From: a virus
DNA length: 64,000 nucleotides
Virus record (IMG/VR): IMGVR_UViG_3300031957_001651
Coordinates: 27,807-91,806 of that record
Direction: 5' to 3' (one strand)
Shown here: positions 8,195 through 15,497 of the stretch, one piece after another
Layout of the letters: every line of letters begins with the position of its first letter
How positions within the stretch are numbered: position 1 is the first letter of the stretch
Made by a program: the position numbers and the translations under genes
The notes under the pieces: generated by a model
Told to the model about the DNA's origin: nothing
Seen by the model: the letters and a program-made list of their open reading frames with translations, nothing else
Databases searched by the model: none

Positions 8195-9529
8195 ATGGCA
8201 ACTGTCGCAGAAACATTACTTGCCCTTAATGAGATTCTTCAGGATTATGATACTGAAGTGAAGAGTGCTGGAACTAGAGTTACAACTCTTCATGTTCGCA
8301 CTAAAGAAAGGTCAGAAGCAAGGGAAGAAATTAAAGCAGCATTTGCTAAGAAAAATATAAAGGTCGAACAAACCAAAGTTCCTGGATCTACTTTTGAAGG
8401 TCTAAAGGTATCTGAGAGTTCTTCCACATATTTAAATATTGTATTCAAACCAAAAGCAGGTGGTGGATCTGGTGCTGGTGCAGCTGTTACTAAGATGGCA
8501 GAATCTGCACAAGCAGTTTATGCCGCAGTAGCATTTGGTCTTGGTAGAGAGATAACTCACTCAGATATTACTCCAGATAATGTCAATGCAAATAAAGATA
8601 AGTTTGATGTTGATGAGAATGTTGAAAAGATATTGAATGAACTTCCTGATGATTGGATCGAGTCATCAGTTCTTGGTGCTAATGAATTGTGGAATAAATT
8701 TAAAGGAATAAAATCAGGAATAAAATTTCATAGAGGTTCAAAGACTGTAGATCATATTGAAAATCAATTTAAGAGAATTAAAAAGATTGAAGGGATTAGA
8801 GTTGATATTAATAAGTGGTCTCCAGCAGACATTTATGTGACTACTCCAGGATATAATCCTAAGTGTTTGGAAGATGAGAAATCAATTAAAGGGTTGAATC
8901 AATGTATGAATGAAAGAATCAATCCAACCAATCCAAAGATGTTTGGAGTTTCTCTTAAAAAGATGTCTAGAACTTCTAATCTAAAGATTCTTAATTATGA
9001 TAAAAAAGATTCTCTGGAGAAAGAGTTTACCAACTTCACCATGAACTATGATAGTATTGACACGTATTTGAATTTTAGTGATGGAACAAAGATTCAGTTT
9101 AGATCTTTTGGTGGTGCTACTGCATTAACTGGATGGCAAGGTGAAGTGAAAGGTCAGAAGGCAAATCAAGGAAAAATATCTTTGGGACCAGTTAACCTTC
9201 TCCTCAAGATGCACGGTGTTCCTCAGATAGACACTACATATGCTAGAAAGATAAAGTCAAATCCAGCAGATATCATAAAATATGTTACTGATGGTTTAGA
9301 TAAATATGCAACAGGATACACAGTTCAAAAGTTTGCTAAATTGCAATTAGATAAGACTAAGAAAAACCAATTTGATTCTTGGTTATATTCAAAGGTCCAT
9401 TGTATTGCGATTATAGATGCTATCAATGGTATAAAAAATTCTGAAAAACAGAAGCAAGTTTGTGAGGATTTTTACCTCTATGCCAATTCTAGATCATCAT
9501 TGTCATCTCCGTACTGGAAATTAGAATAA
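8195..9529 (+). CDS. late protein with nuclease-like (PD-(D/E)XK-like) pattern
   Basis: A 444-residue protein of unknown function expressed from its own late promoter. The middle contains KWSPADIYV followed about 45 residues later by FGVSLKKM; this spacing and the buried-strand character resemble a PD-(D/E)XK nuclease core with Ser in place of the usual Glu or Gln. A Gly-rich linker (GGGSGAG) near residue 90 separates the N-terminal region. In related phages such late proteins are usually annotated as virion structural proteins. The nuclease-like reading is inference from pattern only. Confidence 0.7.
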   Translation: MATVAETLLALNEILQDYDTEVKSAGTRVTTLHVRTKERSEAREEIKAAFAKKNIKVEQTKVPGSTFEGLKVSESSSTYLNIVFKPKAGGGSGAGAAVTKMAESAQAVYAAVAFGLGREITHSDITPDNVNANKDKFDVDENVEKILNELPDDWIESSVLGANELWNKFKGIKSGIKFHRGSKTVDHIENQFKRIKKIEGIRVDINKWSPADIYVTTPGYNPKCLEDEKSIKGLNQCMNERINPTNPKMFGVSLKKMSRTSNLKILNYDKKDSLEKEFTNFTMNYDSIDTYLNFSDGTKIQFRSFGGATALTGWQGEVKGQKANQGKISLGPVNLLLKMHGVPQIDTTYARKIKSNPADIIKYVTDGLDKYATGYTVQKFAKLQLDKTKKNQFDSWLYSKVHCIAIIDAINGIKNSEKQKQVCEDFYLYANSRSSLSSPYWKLE

Positions 9530-9532
9530 ATA
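9526..9532 (+). promoter_or_regulatory. late promoter ATAAATA
   Basis: ATAAATA overlaps the stop codon of the 8195 gene and lies 24 bases before the ATG at 9556. It matches the last seven bases of the T4 late promoter and is spaced as at the other late genes in this block. Confidence 0.6.
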
Positions 9533-9555
9533 ATACATAAGGACTAATAACATAA

Positions 9556-10779
9556 ATGAAAAGTTTTCTACAGTTCCTAAAAGAAGCAGGTGAGGGTGCC
9601 TCAGCACAGGCAAAGAAACTCAACCTTAAGAGTGATGGACATGGTGGTTGGTATGACTCTCGTGGTGAATTTGTTGCGAAAACTGAAGGTGGAAAACTAA
9701 AATTTTATAATAAGAACCAGAAGGTTGGTGAGAGAGACGGTAATCAAGATACAAATCAGGTTGCACAAAAGCAAGACGAAACTAAGAAGAAGCAAAAGAA
9801 AGAAGAACCCAAAGGTGATTCTAAGAAAGAATCACCAGAAGAAGATAAAGATGAGCAGTCTGATACCTTAACTATTGTATTTGGTAGGTTTAATCCACCA
9901 ACAGTTGGTCATGAAAAACTTCTGAGTATGGCAAAGAAATCTTCTACTGGTGGAGATTATAAAGTATACCCTTCACGTTCTCAGGATCCTAAGAAGAACC
10001 CTCTTGATCCTGACATGAAGATTTCATTTATGAAGAAAATGTTCTCTGATTATGAAGAGAACATTGTCAATGATCCAGAAATGAAAAATATATTTGATGT
10101 TCTGGTAGCAGCAAATGAAGATGGATATGGAAATGTAAATATTGTTGTTGGTTCAGATCGACAAGCAGAGTTTGAGAATCTTGCTCAGAAATATAATGGT
10201 CAACTTTATGAGTTTGATTTGATTCGTGTCATCTCTGCTGGTGTAAGAGATGCAGATGCTGAAGGTGTAGAAGGAATGTCTGCATCCAAGATGCGTAAAG
10301 CAGTTATTGCTGATGACTTTGAATCATTCCGTAAAGGAACACCTAAGAAACTTGATGATGGTGATACTAAGGCACTCTTTAATGCAGTCCGCACTGGTAT
10401 GAAACTGAAGAGTAAAGAAAAAGTTACTGCAGAGATGTGGGAAATTGCTCCCAAGTATGATCATAAAGGACTTCGTGAAAACTATATTTCTGGGAAAATT
10501 TTTAGTCTTGGAGATATTGTAGAGAATCTAAACACTGGATTGGTTGGTGAAATTATTCGTAGAGGAACTAATCACCTTATTTGTGTTACTAAAGAAAACT
10601 ATATGTTCAAGTCCTGGATTAAGGATGTGATGGAAGCAGTTGTAAATTATCCTGGTCCTTCTGGTGTACCTGGTCCAGAGAGAGAAGTTGGAACTGATTC
10701 AAATAGAAACTATACGATGAGAATGACTGGAACGACTGCTATAAAGAATTTCATAAATAAGTATAAGGCTAAAAAGTAA
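9556..10779 (+). CDS. nucleotidyltransferase-domain late protein with capsid-targeting-like N-terminus
   Basis: A 407-residue multidomain protein. Residues 1-11 (MKSFLQFLKEA) closely resemble the 10-residue capsid-targeting sequence of T4 internal proteins, with cleavage expected after Glu10. A charged linker follows to about residue 100. Residues 105-280 form a cytidylyltransferase-like domain: VFGRFNPPTVGHEKLL carries the TxGH nucleotide-binding motif, VVGSDR a Rossmann strand, and MSASKMRKA the equivalent of the ISSTxxR motif. The last 100 residues are a further domain of unknown role. Cyanophage relatives are annotated as nucleotidyltransferases or NMN adenylyltransferase-like. The substrate is unknown; packaging into the head is inference. 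Confidence 0.82.
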   Translation: MKSFLQFLKEAGEGASAQAKKLNLKSDGHGGWYDSRGEFVAKTEGGKLKFYNKNQKVGERDGNQDTNQVAQKQDETKKKQKKEEPKGDSKKESPEEDKDEQSDTLTIVFGRFNPPTVGHEKLLSMAKKSSTGGDYKVYPSRSQDPKKNPLDPDMKISFMKKMFSDYEENIVNDPEMKNIFDVLVAANEDGYGNVNIVVGSDRQAEFENLAQKYNGQLYEFDLIRVISAGVRDADAEGVEGMSASKMRKAVIADDFESFRKGTPKKLDDGDTKALFNAVRTGMKLKSKEKVTAEMWEIAPKYDHKGLRENYISGKIFSLGDIVENLNTGLVGEIIRRGTNHLICVTKENYMFKSWIKDVMEAVVNYPGPSGVPGPEREVGTDSNRNYTMRMTGTTAIKNFINKYKAKK

Positions 10780-10793
10780 AACATTTTATACTC

Positions 10794-12155
10794 ATGTCAA
10801 TGAATCCTCTTAACGATATTTCTCAAGTATATCTTGAGAAGGTATCAAACGTTTCTGAAAAGAAAGACGATTCATATCTTGAGACAGATATGAAGAAACG
10901 TCAGAAGAATAATGAGAAGGCACGTAAGGAACTTGCCAAGGGTCCTCAAATGAAGAACCCCCACTTTGAAGAGAAGCAACTTGATCCCGTAGGACAAGAA
11001 GATGCTGATGTTGACAATGATGGTAAGAAGAATACTAAGTCTGATAAGTATTTGAAGAATAGACGTAAGGCAATTGCCAAAGCAATAAAGGAAGCAAAAC
11101 ATGCTACTGCAAAGCAGATGCATTCTCCTCATGAAGTTCCAACAGGAGACATCAAAAAATTAGTAAAGAAAGCAGTTAAGAGAATTGATACTGATGTAGA
11201 TGGTGATACAGATAATAACGATAAGGCAAAGGGAGAACTTGGTGAGTTTATTCCTGGTGTAGGAAATAAGAGATTATATTCAACCACTAAAACCACAACA
11301 GCAAAAGAAGGATATTCAAACTGGAGAGATGATCTTCGTGAAGTTGTTGGTGAAGATAGTGAAGATCGGAAGCAAGTAAAAGAAAAGAATGTAAAGAATA
11401 CTATTAAGATTAATCCTAAGATTTCTGAGGAAGTTACGATCCTAGAAAACACTGAGATGGATGAAGTAGATCTTGCTGCTTATACTGTGTACGATGAACT
11501 AGTTAATGAAGGATTTGACGTATATGATGTAGAAGATGCTATTGAGTATGCGATTATTGAAGCAACAGTAACTTTCGGTCATGATACCGAGAAACCACAT
11601 GAGAAAGATACTTCTACTGGTCGCATGGTGAAGGCAGTTGGTAGACTTGCAAGACAGAAACTTAAGTCTACTGGTAAGAAAGCAAGACTAAAGTCTGCCC
11701 AAGCACAAGTTGCTGCTTACAATAAAGGTAGAGAAGTCAAGCAAAAAGTAGGTGATAAAGCAAGAGGTGCAAAATCTGGTATCAAAGCAAAGATCAGAAA
11801 GGCAGCACAGAAAGTTGTTAATCGTATGAGTGAGGAGACTTCTATGTCAATGACTCCTCAAGAAGTTGCACTTCAGAAGAAGAAGGCAATGATTGATCAG
11901 CAAATTGCACAGAAGAGAAAACAGTCTTTAAATAAAGTTGCAAAGGAAGAAACCGAAGATTCTCTAAGAGATCGTCGCATGGAACGTGGTGGTGTTGATG
12001 GCAACAACCGTTACGACAAACCAATTAGTAACACACCGAATACATTTGGTAAGAAAAAACCAAAGTATGATGGTATGTCTGCACTTGAGAAAGTAAAGGC
12101 AAGCATCCGTGCCAAGCATGGACAGGGTGCAATCATAGATACGAGGAAAAAGTAA
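10794..12155 (+). CDS. Lys-rich late protein with Ca-loop-like Asp repeats
   Basis: A 453-residue basic, low-complexity protein, probably virion-associated. It has two Asp-rich loops: DADVDNDGKKN (near 11000) and DTDVDGDTDNND (11187-11222). The second fits an EF-hand loop with Asp at positions 1, 3, 5, 9 and 12 and Gly at 6. The C-terminal half is Lys/Ala/Arg-rich (KSTGKKARLKSAQAQ) and could bind DNA. The start could be the ATG at 10794 or 10800; neither has a strong ribosome site. It overlaps the next gene by one base. No enzyme domain is visible. Confidence 0.75.
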   Translation: MSMNPLNDISQVYLEKVSNVSEKKDDSYLETDMKKRQKNNEKARKELAKGPQMKNPHFEEKQLDPVGQEDADVDNDGKKNTKSDKYLKNRRKAIAKAIKEAKHATAKQMHSPHEVPTGDIKKLVKKAVKRIDTDVDGDTDNNDKAKGELGEFIPGVGNKRLYSTTKTTTAKEGYSNWRDDLREVVGEDSEDRKQVKEKNVKNTIKINPKISEEVTILENTEMDEVDLAAYTVYDELVNEGFDVYDVEDAIEYAIIEATVTFGHDTEKPHEKDTSTGRMVKAVGRLARQKLKSTGKKARLKSAQAQVAAYNKGREVKQKVGDKARGAKSGIKAKIRKAAQKVVNRMSEETSMSMTPQEVALQKKKAMIDQQIAQKRKQSLNKVAKEETEDSLRDRRMERGGVDGNNRYDKPISNTPNTFGKKKPKYDGMSALEKVKASIRAKHGQGAIIDTRKK

Positions 12156-12373
12156 TGCCTGCAATATCTAGAGCACAGCAAAGGTTTATGGGAATGGTCC
12201 ATGCCGTAAAGAAGGGAGAGATGGAAGCACCTTCTCCCGAAGTTGCTCAAGCAGCAGCATCAATGAAGAAAAAAGATGCAAAGGATTTTGCATCAACAAA
12301 ACACAAAGGTTTACCTGAGAAGAAAAAGAAGACTTTCAAGGAGTTTTTGGAATATATAGAATATACTACTTGA
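12155..12373 (+). CDS. DUF3008-like small basic protein
   Basis: A 72-residue basic protein beginning PAISRAQQRFMGMVHAVKKG and containing KKDAKDFASTKHKGLP, which I recognise as the DUF3008 family seen in many phages and some bacteria. No biochemical function is known. It sits at the end of the late block and shares one base with the preceding gene. The ending KTFKEFLEYIE resembles the capsid-targeting motif of its neighbours but is at the wrong end of the protein. Confidence 0.85.
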   Translation: MPAISRAQQRFMGMVHAVKKGEMEAPSPEVAQAAASMKKKDAKDFASTKHKGLPEKKKKTFKEFLEYIEYTT

Positions 12374-12381
12374 GGTTAATC

Positions 12382-12594
12382 ATGCTTGCATTCCTACTTC
12401 CACTCGCATCAAAGGTAATTTCCGATGCCGTATCAAAGATTCCAGAAAATGAAGAACTCGGTGAGAAACTCGTTGAGATCTGTCTTGTTATTCTTGCTAA
12501 AGCAGTTAAGTTGACCAAGACTGATATGGATGATCAACTACTAGAGGTTGTTTCTAAAGCAATTCTTGCAAGAGAAGACGCAGCTGCCGAGTAA
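12382..12594 (+). CDS. small hypothetical protein with hydrophobic N-terminus
   Basis: A 70-residue protein starting MLAFLLPLASKVISD with one short hydrophobic segment and an amphipathic helical rest. The ATG at 12382 is preceded by GAGG at a six-base distance, which favours it over a TTG at 12370. It is the last gene before a strong terminator. Function unknown. Confidence 0.7.
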   Translation: MLAFLLPLASKVISDAVSKIPENEELGEKLVEICLVILAKAVKLTKTDMDDQLLEVVSKAILAREDAAAE

Positions 12595-12595
12595 G

Positions 12596-12603
12596 TATAA
12601 ATA
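12596..12603 (+). promoter_or_regulatory. late promoter TATAAATA (upstream copy)
   Basis: A perfect T4-type late motif beginning one base after the preceding stop. It lies upstream of the terminator at 12618, so its transcripts would stop almost at once unless the terminator is leaky. Confidence 0.55.
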
Positions 12604-12617
12604 AGAAAATAAATGAC

Positions 12618-12647
12618 ATGGAGATCATTTTGTGGTCTCCATTTTTT
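12618..12647 (+). terminator. rho-independent terminator
   Basis: ATGGAGA pairs with TCTCCAT across an 11-base loop and is followed by six T. It ends the 7.4-12.6 kb late block. The T-run's last base is the first base of the next late promoter. Confidence 0.85.
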
Positions 12648-12654
12648 ATAAATA
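12647..12654 (+). promoter_or_regulatory. late promoter TATAAATA
   Basis: A perfect match to the T4 late promoter, 34 bases before the ATG at 12688, immediately after the terminator. It should drive the structural gene at 12688. Confidence 0.8.
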
Positions 12655-12687
12655 TCTAATAGCAAATGTATTCAAAGGAAAAGAAAC

Positions 12688-13512
12688 ATGGCACTTTGGG
12701 GAAATAGTGATAATGTAACCTCTGCTGGCATCGTAACCGTAAACTATAGCACCCGTGTCGTTGAAGGACACACTACTGCTTTTGGTCTAACTGGTTCTGC
12801 ACAAGTTGGGGATGTAATTAGATTTGGTATCAAGGATGAAACTAACCCTGATGCAGTCTATTTTGGTGATGCTGTAATTGCAAGTATTGCAAGCAGTGAA
12901 TCAATTACAATTGCTTCTACTGCTGGACTCAGTGGTGCTGCAATCGGAGGAACAGATTTTCAAATTTCAGAACTTCCTGGATCTAGTACTTTGGATATGA
13001 ATTATTCTGAGTATGACGATGCAAAACATGCTGGAACATCTCAGGTAGTTGCAACAGGAACTGCAAGCACAGATTCACCAGTTGGATTTGCAACAATTTA
13101 TCTAACTGAAGATCTAACTGCAATTGCATATCCAATCAGAACCGATTCTGATACCGTTTCTTATGCATCATCAACCACAGAATTTGTAATTAGTTCTTTG
13201 GTTGATTCTACTGAAAACGATTCTGCAAGCACTGTTACATTAACTACTACTATGAATGTAGGAGTTAATACTGGAGATAAGATTACCTTTACTGGTGTTA
13301 GAGGTGCTTATGATACCTATGTCTATGGTGCAGCTAAGCAAGGAATTCAGGCAGCATCTGGAACTCAGTATGAAGCAGGTGTGGGTTGGGTTGGAGTTAC
13401 CACATATCTTGATGCACATAACAACCTAAGAGTTAAGAAAGAAATCTTAGTTGCGATGTCTGGTATCACTACTGGCAATACTCCAATTTATGATGCAGAT
13501 CCACTAAGCTGA
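12688..13512 (+). CDS. beta-rich virion structural protein
   Basis: A 274-residue Thr/Ser/Gly/Ala-rich protein beginning MALWGNSDN, a start I associate with cyanophage structural proteins. It has no Cys, few Lys, and long alternating beta-type segments, unlike its charged neighbours. A perfect late promoter and AAAGGAAAAG before the ATG support strong late expression. The exact position in the virion cannot be read from sequence. Confidence 0.8.
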   Translation: MALWGNSDNVTSAGIVTVNYSTRVVEGHTTAFGLTGSAQVGDVIRFGIKDETNPDAVYFGDAVIASIASSESITIASTAGLSGAAIGGTDFQISELPGSSTLDMNYSEYDDAKHAGTSQVVATGTASTDSPVGFATIYLTEDLTAIAYPIRTDSDTVSYASSTTEFVISSLVDSTENDSASTVTLTTTMNVGVNTGDKITFTGVRGAYDTYVYGAAKQGIQAASGTQYEAGVGWVGVTTYLDAHNNLRVKKEILVAMSGITTGNTPIYDADPLS

Positions 13513-13523
13513 TAACTTAAGTT

Positions 13524-13916
13524 ATGTTATTTGATGAATTGAATGAGGAAAATTTTTTATTATTTGCTATAAAAAATTATGAGAATCCTCAAGCCATTAC
13601 TAAAGACGATTTCCATCGTGACTTGAATCACTTCAAGTATATTAAAAGGCTTTTGAGAAAATATAAGAGCACTGGTGAACTCAAGGTACATTTGCTTCTT
13701 AATCACTTCATCATTTTGTACAACATATTTGATGATGCAACAACACCAATGCTCTTCTATAAACTTGAGGAAGATCTCTGGTCAACCACAAAAACATTTG
13801 TATTCTTTTTGAATAGGTTGCCAGAGTATCCAAAGTGCTATATACATGATATAGAAAGTGATATTATTGCATTAGATAAATTACAAATCTTATATAACGA
13901 CAATGGACAGGACTGA
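13524..13916 (+). CDS. conserved-looking hypothetical protein
   Basis: A 130-residue helical, aromatic-rich protein (LNHFKYIKRLLRKY, LLLNHFIILYNIF). Similar proteins occur in other T4-like marine phages but I cannot attach a function. It opens a cluster of overlapping genes that leads to the primase, and shares 14 bases with the next gene. Confidence 0.8.
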   Translation: MLFDELNEENFLLFAIKNYENPQAITKDDFHRDLNHFKYIKRLLRKYKSTGELKVHLLLNHFIILYNIFDDATTPMLFYKLEEDLWSTTKTFVFFLNRLPEYPKCYIHDIESDIIALDKLQILYNDNGQD

Positions 13917-14118
13917 TCGGATCATACAACTTATACGTGAAATGATCGCAGTCGGTGCTGGTGGATTTACTGGTTCCTCTCCTGCAGAAGGACCAACTGC
14001 TGGTTATGATCCTCTGATTAAATTTCAGAGACGTGGAAACACAGATTATAGAAAAGTCCCCAAGACTTACAAACAGTGGGTAAAATCTTTAGATAAGAAA
14101 AATGTTAGGTCTCGGTAA
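13903..14118 (+). CDS. small hypothetical protein
   Basis: A 71-residue protein starting MDRTDRIIQLIREM followed by a Gly-rich segment (GAGGFTGSSPAEGPTAGYDP) and a basic tail. It overlaps both neighbours by 14 and 17 bases. The composition suggests a small structural or assembly protein, but no function is known. Confidence 0.78.
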   Translation: MDRTDRIIQLIREMIAVGAGGFTGSSPAEGPTAGYDPLIKFQRRGNTDYRKVPKTYKQWVKSLDKKNVRSR

Positions 14119-14539
14119 ATTAGCAGTATTAGAATCTAAGTTGAGTATCTATGAAGATCTCTCCAAAGAGATGCTCGACAAACTTGAGAAAGCAGTCGGG
14201 ACTATTTCGGAGAACAGTAATAAGATTGCTGTTATTTTGGAACGGCATGAAAATCGTCTAGACGAATCTGATAGAGCAGATAAACTTATTATCAATATGC
14301 TTGGGGAGATGAAGGAAAGACATGAGAAGGATATTGAATTTCTTCATGATAGAATTGGTAAAATACAGAAGAAAACAGATAGCAATGCTAGGTTTGTCAT
14401 TGCTGTGTCAGCCGTTCTGACAACACTTGTGACAGTAATGCAAGTGGTCCCACCTGTGATGAAACTCTTGACACCTAATCAAAAAATGAGTATGATAGCT
14501 ACAGCAGAAGTAGCGTCTTTCGTAAATGGATCAAATTGA
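14102..14539 (+). CDS. coiled-coil protein with C-terminal membrane segment
   Basis: A 145-residue protein. Residues 10-95 are charged and helical, consistent with a coiled coil; residues about 98-122 (FVIAVSAVLTTLVTVMQVVPPVM) are hydrophobic and likely membrane-spanning or membrane-binding. It overlaps the primase gene by 14 bases, so a membrane tether near the replication machinery is conceivable, but this is speculation. Confidence 0.78.
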   Translation: MLGLGKLAVLESKLSIYEDLSKEMLDKLEKAVGTISENSNKIAVILERHENRLDESDRADKLIINMLGEMKERHEKDIEFLHDRIGKIQKKTDSNARFVIAVSAVLTTLVTVMQVVPPVMKLLTPNQKMSMIATAEVASFVNGSN

Positions 14540-15497
14540 TGTCAAATATGTAAATCTAGTTTCTGTCAGACTACAAAAATTTAAAAGAGTAAAAGCAGAT
14601 CTCTATAACTTTAGATGTCCCATTTGCGGAGACTCTCATAAGAATAAGAGTAAAACGAGAGGTTATCTATACTCTGTAAAAAATGCTACTAACTATAAGT
14701 GCCACAACTGTGGTGCTAGTTTATCGTTGAATAATTTTCTTAAGCATATTGATGTTGCTCTGCACAAGAGTTATTGTCTAGAGAAGTTTAAGGAGGGAAA
14801 AACTGGAAGACGTGGGATGCAGACTAATGAACCTAAATTTGTTTTTGAGAAACCTAAGTTTGCACAGAGGATCCTTCTTCCTCTATGCAGTGAGGTGGAA
14901 GTTGCTAGAACCTATCTTCAAAATCGTAAGATCGATCCCACCAAATTTTATTATGCAGAAAACTTTGATGAGTTTGTGCATACGTTCAAGGGATTGGATC
15001 ACGGGTATATGGGTAAAGAGCCTAGGATCATCATCCCGTTATATTGCGACAAAGATCTCATCGGATTCCAAGGTAGAAGTCTAAATTCCAAATCTATTAA
15101 ATATATTACTGTAATGCTTAAAGAGGGAGCACCGAAAATATATGGACTCGACAACATCACAAAAAGTAGCAGTGTCTACATTACTGAAGGACCATTCGAC
15201 AGCACGTTCATTCGCAATTCGATTGCTATGTGCGGAGCTGATCTTGATATCAGCAATTGGGGGATTAGCAATCCTGTTTGGGTCTATGACAATGAACCTA
15301 GAAACAGGGAAATCCTCAATCGAGTCAGTCGAACAATCGATAGTGGAGACTCCATAGTCATTTGGCCATCACACATTAATGAAAAGGACATAAATGATAT
15401 GGTCCTTGCTGGACATGATGTCCAAAATCTGATAGAATTAAATACTTACTCTGGTTTAGAAGCAAAACTTAAATTCACCACCTGGAAGAAAATATGA
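14526..15497 (+). CDS. 61: DNA primase (gp61 type)
   Basis: The DnaG-like primase that makes RNA primers for lagging-strand synthesis with the gp41 helicase. It is 323 residues. An N-terminal zinc ribbon (CPICGDSH...YKCHNCG, near 14618-14715) is followed by a Toprim domain, whose acidic motif is YITEGPFDS (near 15180) with WVYDNEPRN (near 15288) as the second. It begins inside the preceding gene and overlaps nrdA by four bases. Confidence 0.93.
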   Translation: MDQIDVKYVNLVSVRLQKFKRVKADLYNFRCPICGDSHKNKSKTRGYLYSVKNATNYKCHNCGASLSLNNFLKHIDVALHKSYCLEKFKEGKTGRRGMQTNEPKFVFEKPKFAQRILLPLCSEVEVARTYLQNRKIDPTKFYYAENFDEFVHTFKGLDHGYMGKEPRIIIPLYCDKDLIGFQGRSLNSKSIKYITVMLKEGAPKIYGLDNITKSSSVYITEGPFDSTFIRNSIAMCGADLDISNWGISNPVWVYDNEPRNREILNRVSRTIDSGDSIVIWPSHINEKDINDMVLAGHDVQNLIELNTYSGLEAKLKFTTWKKI

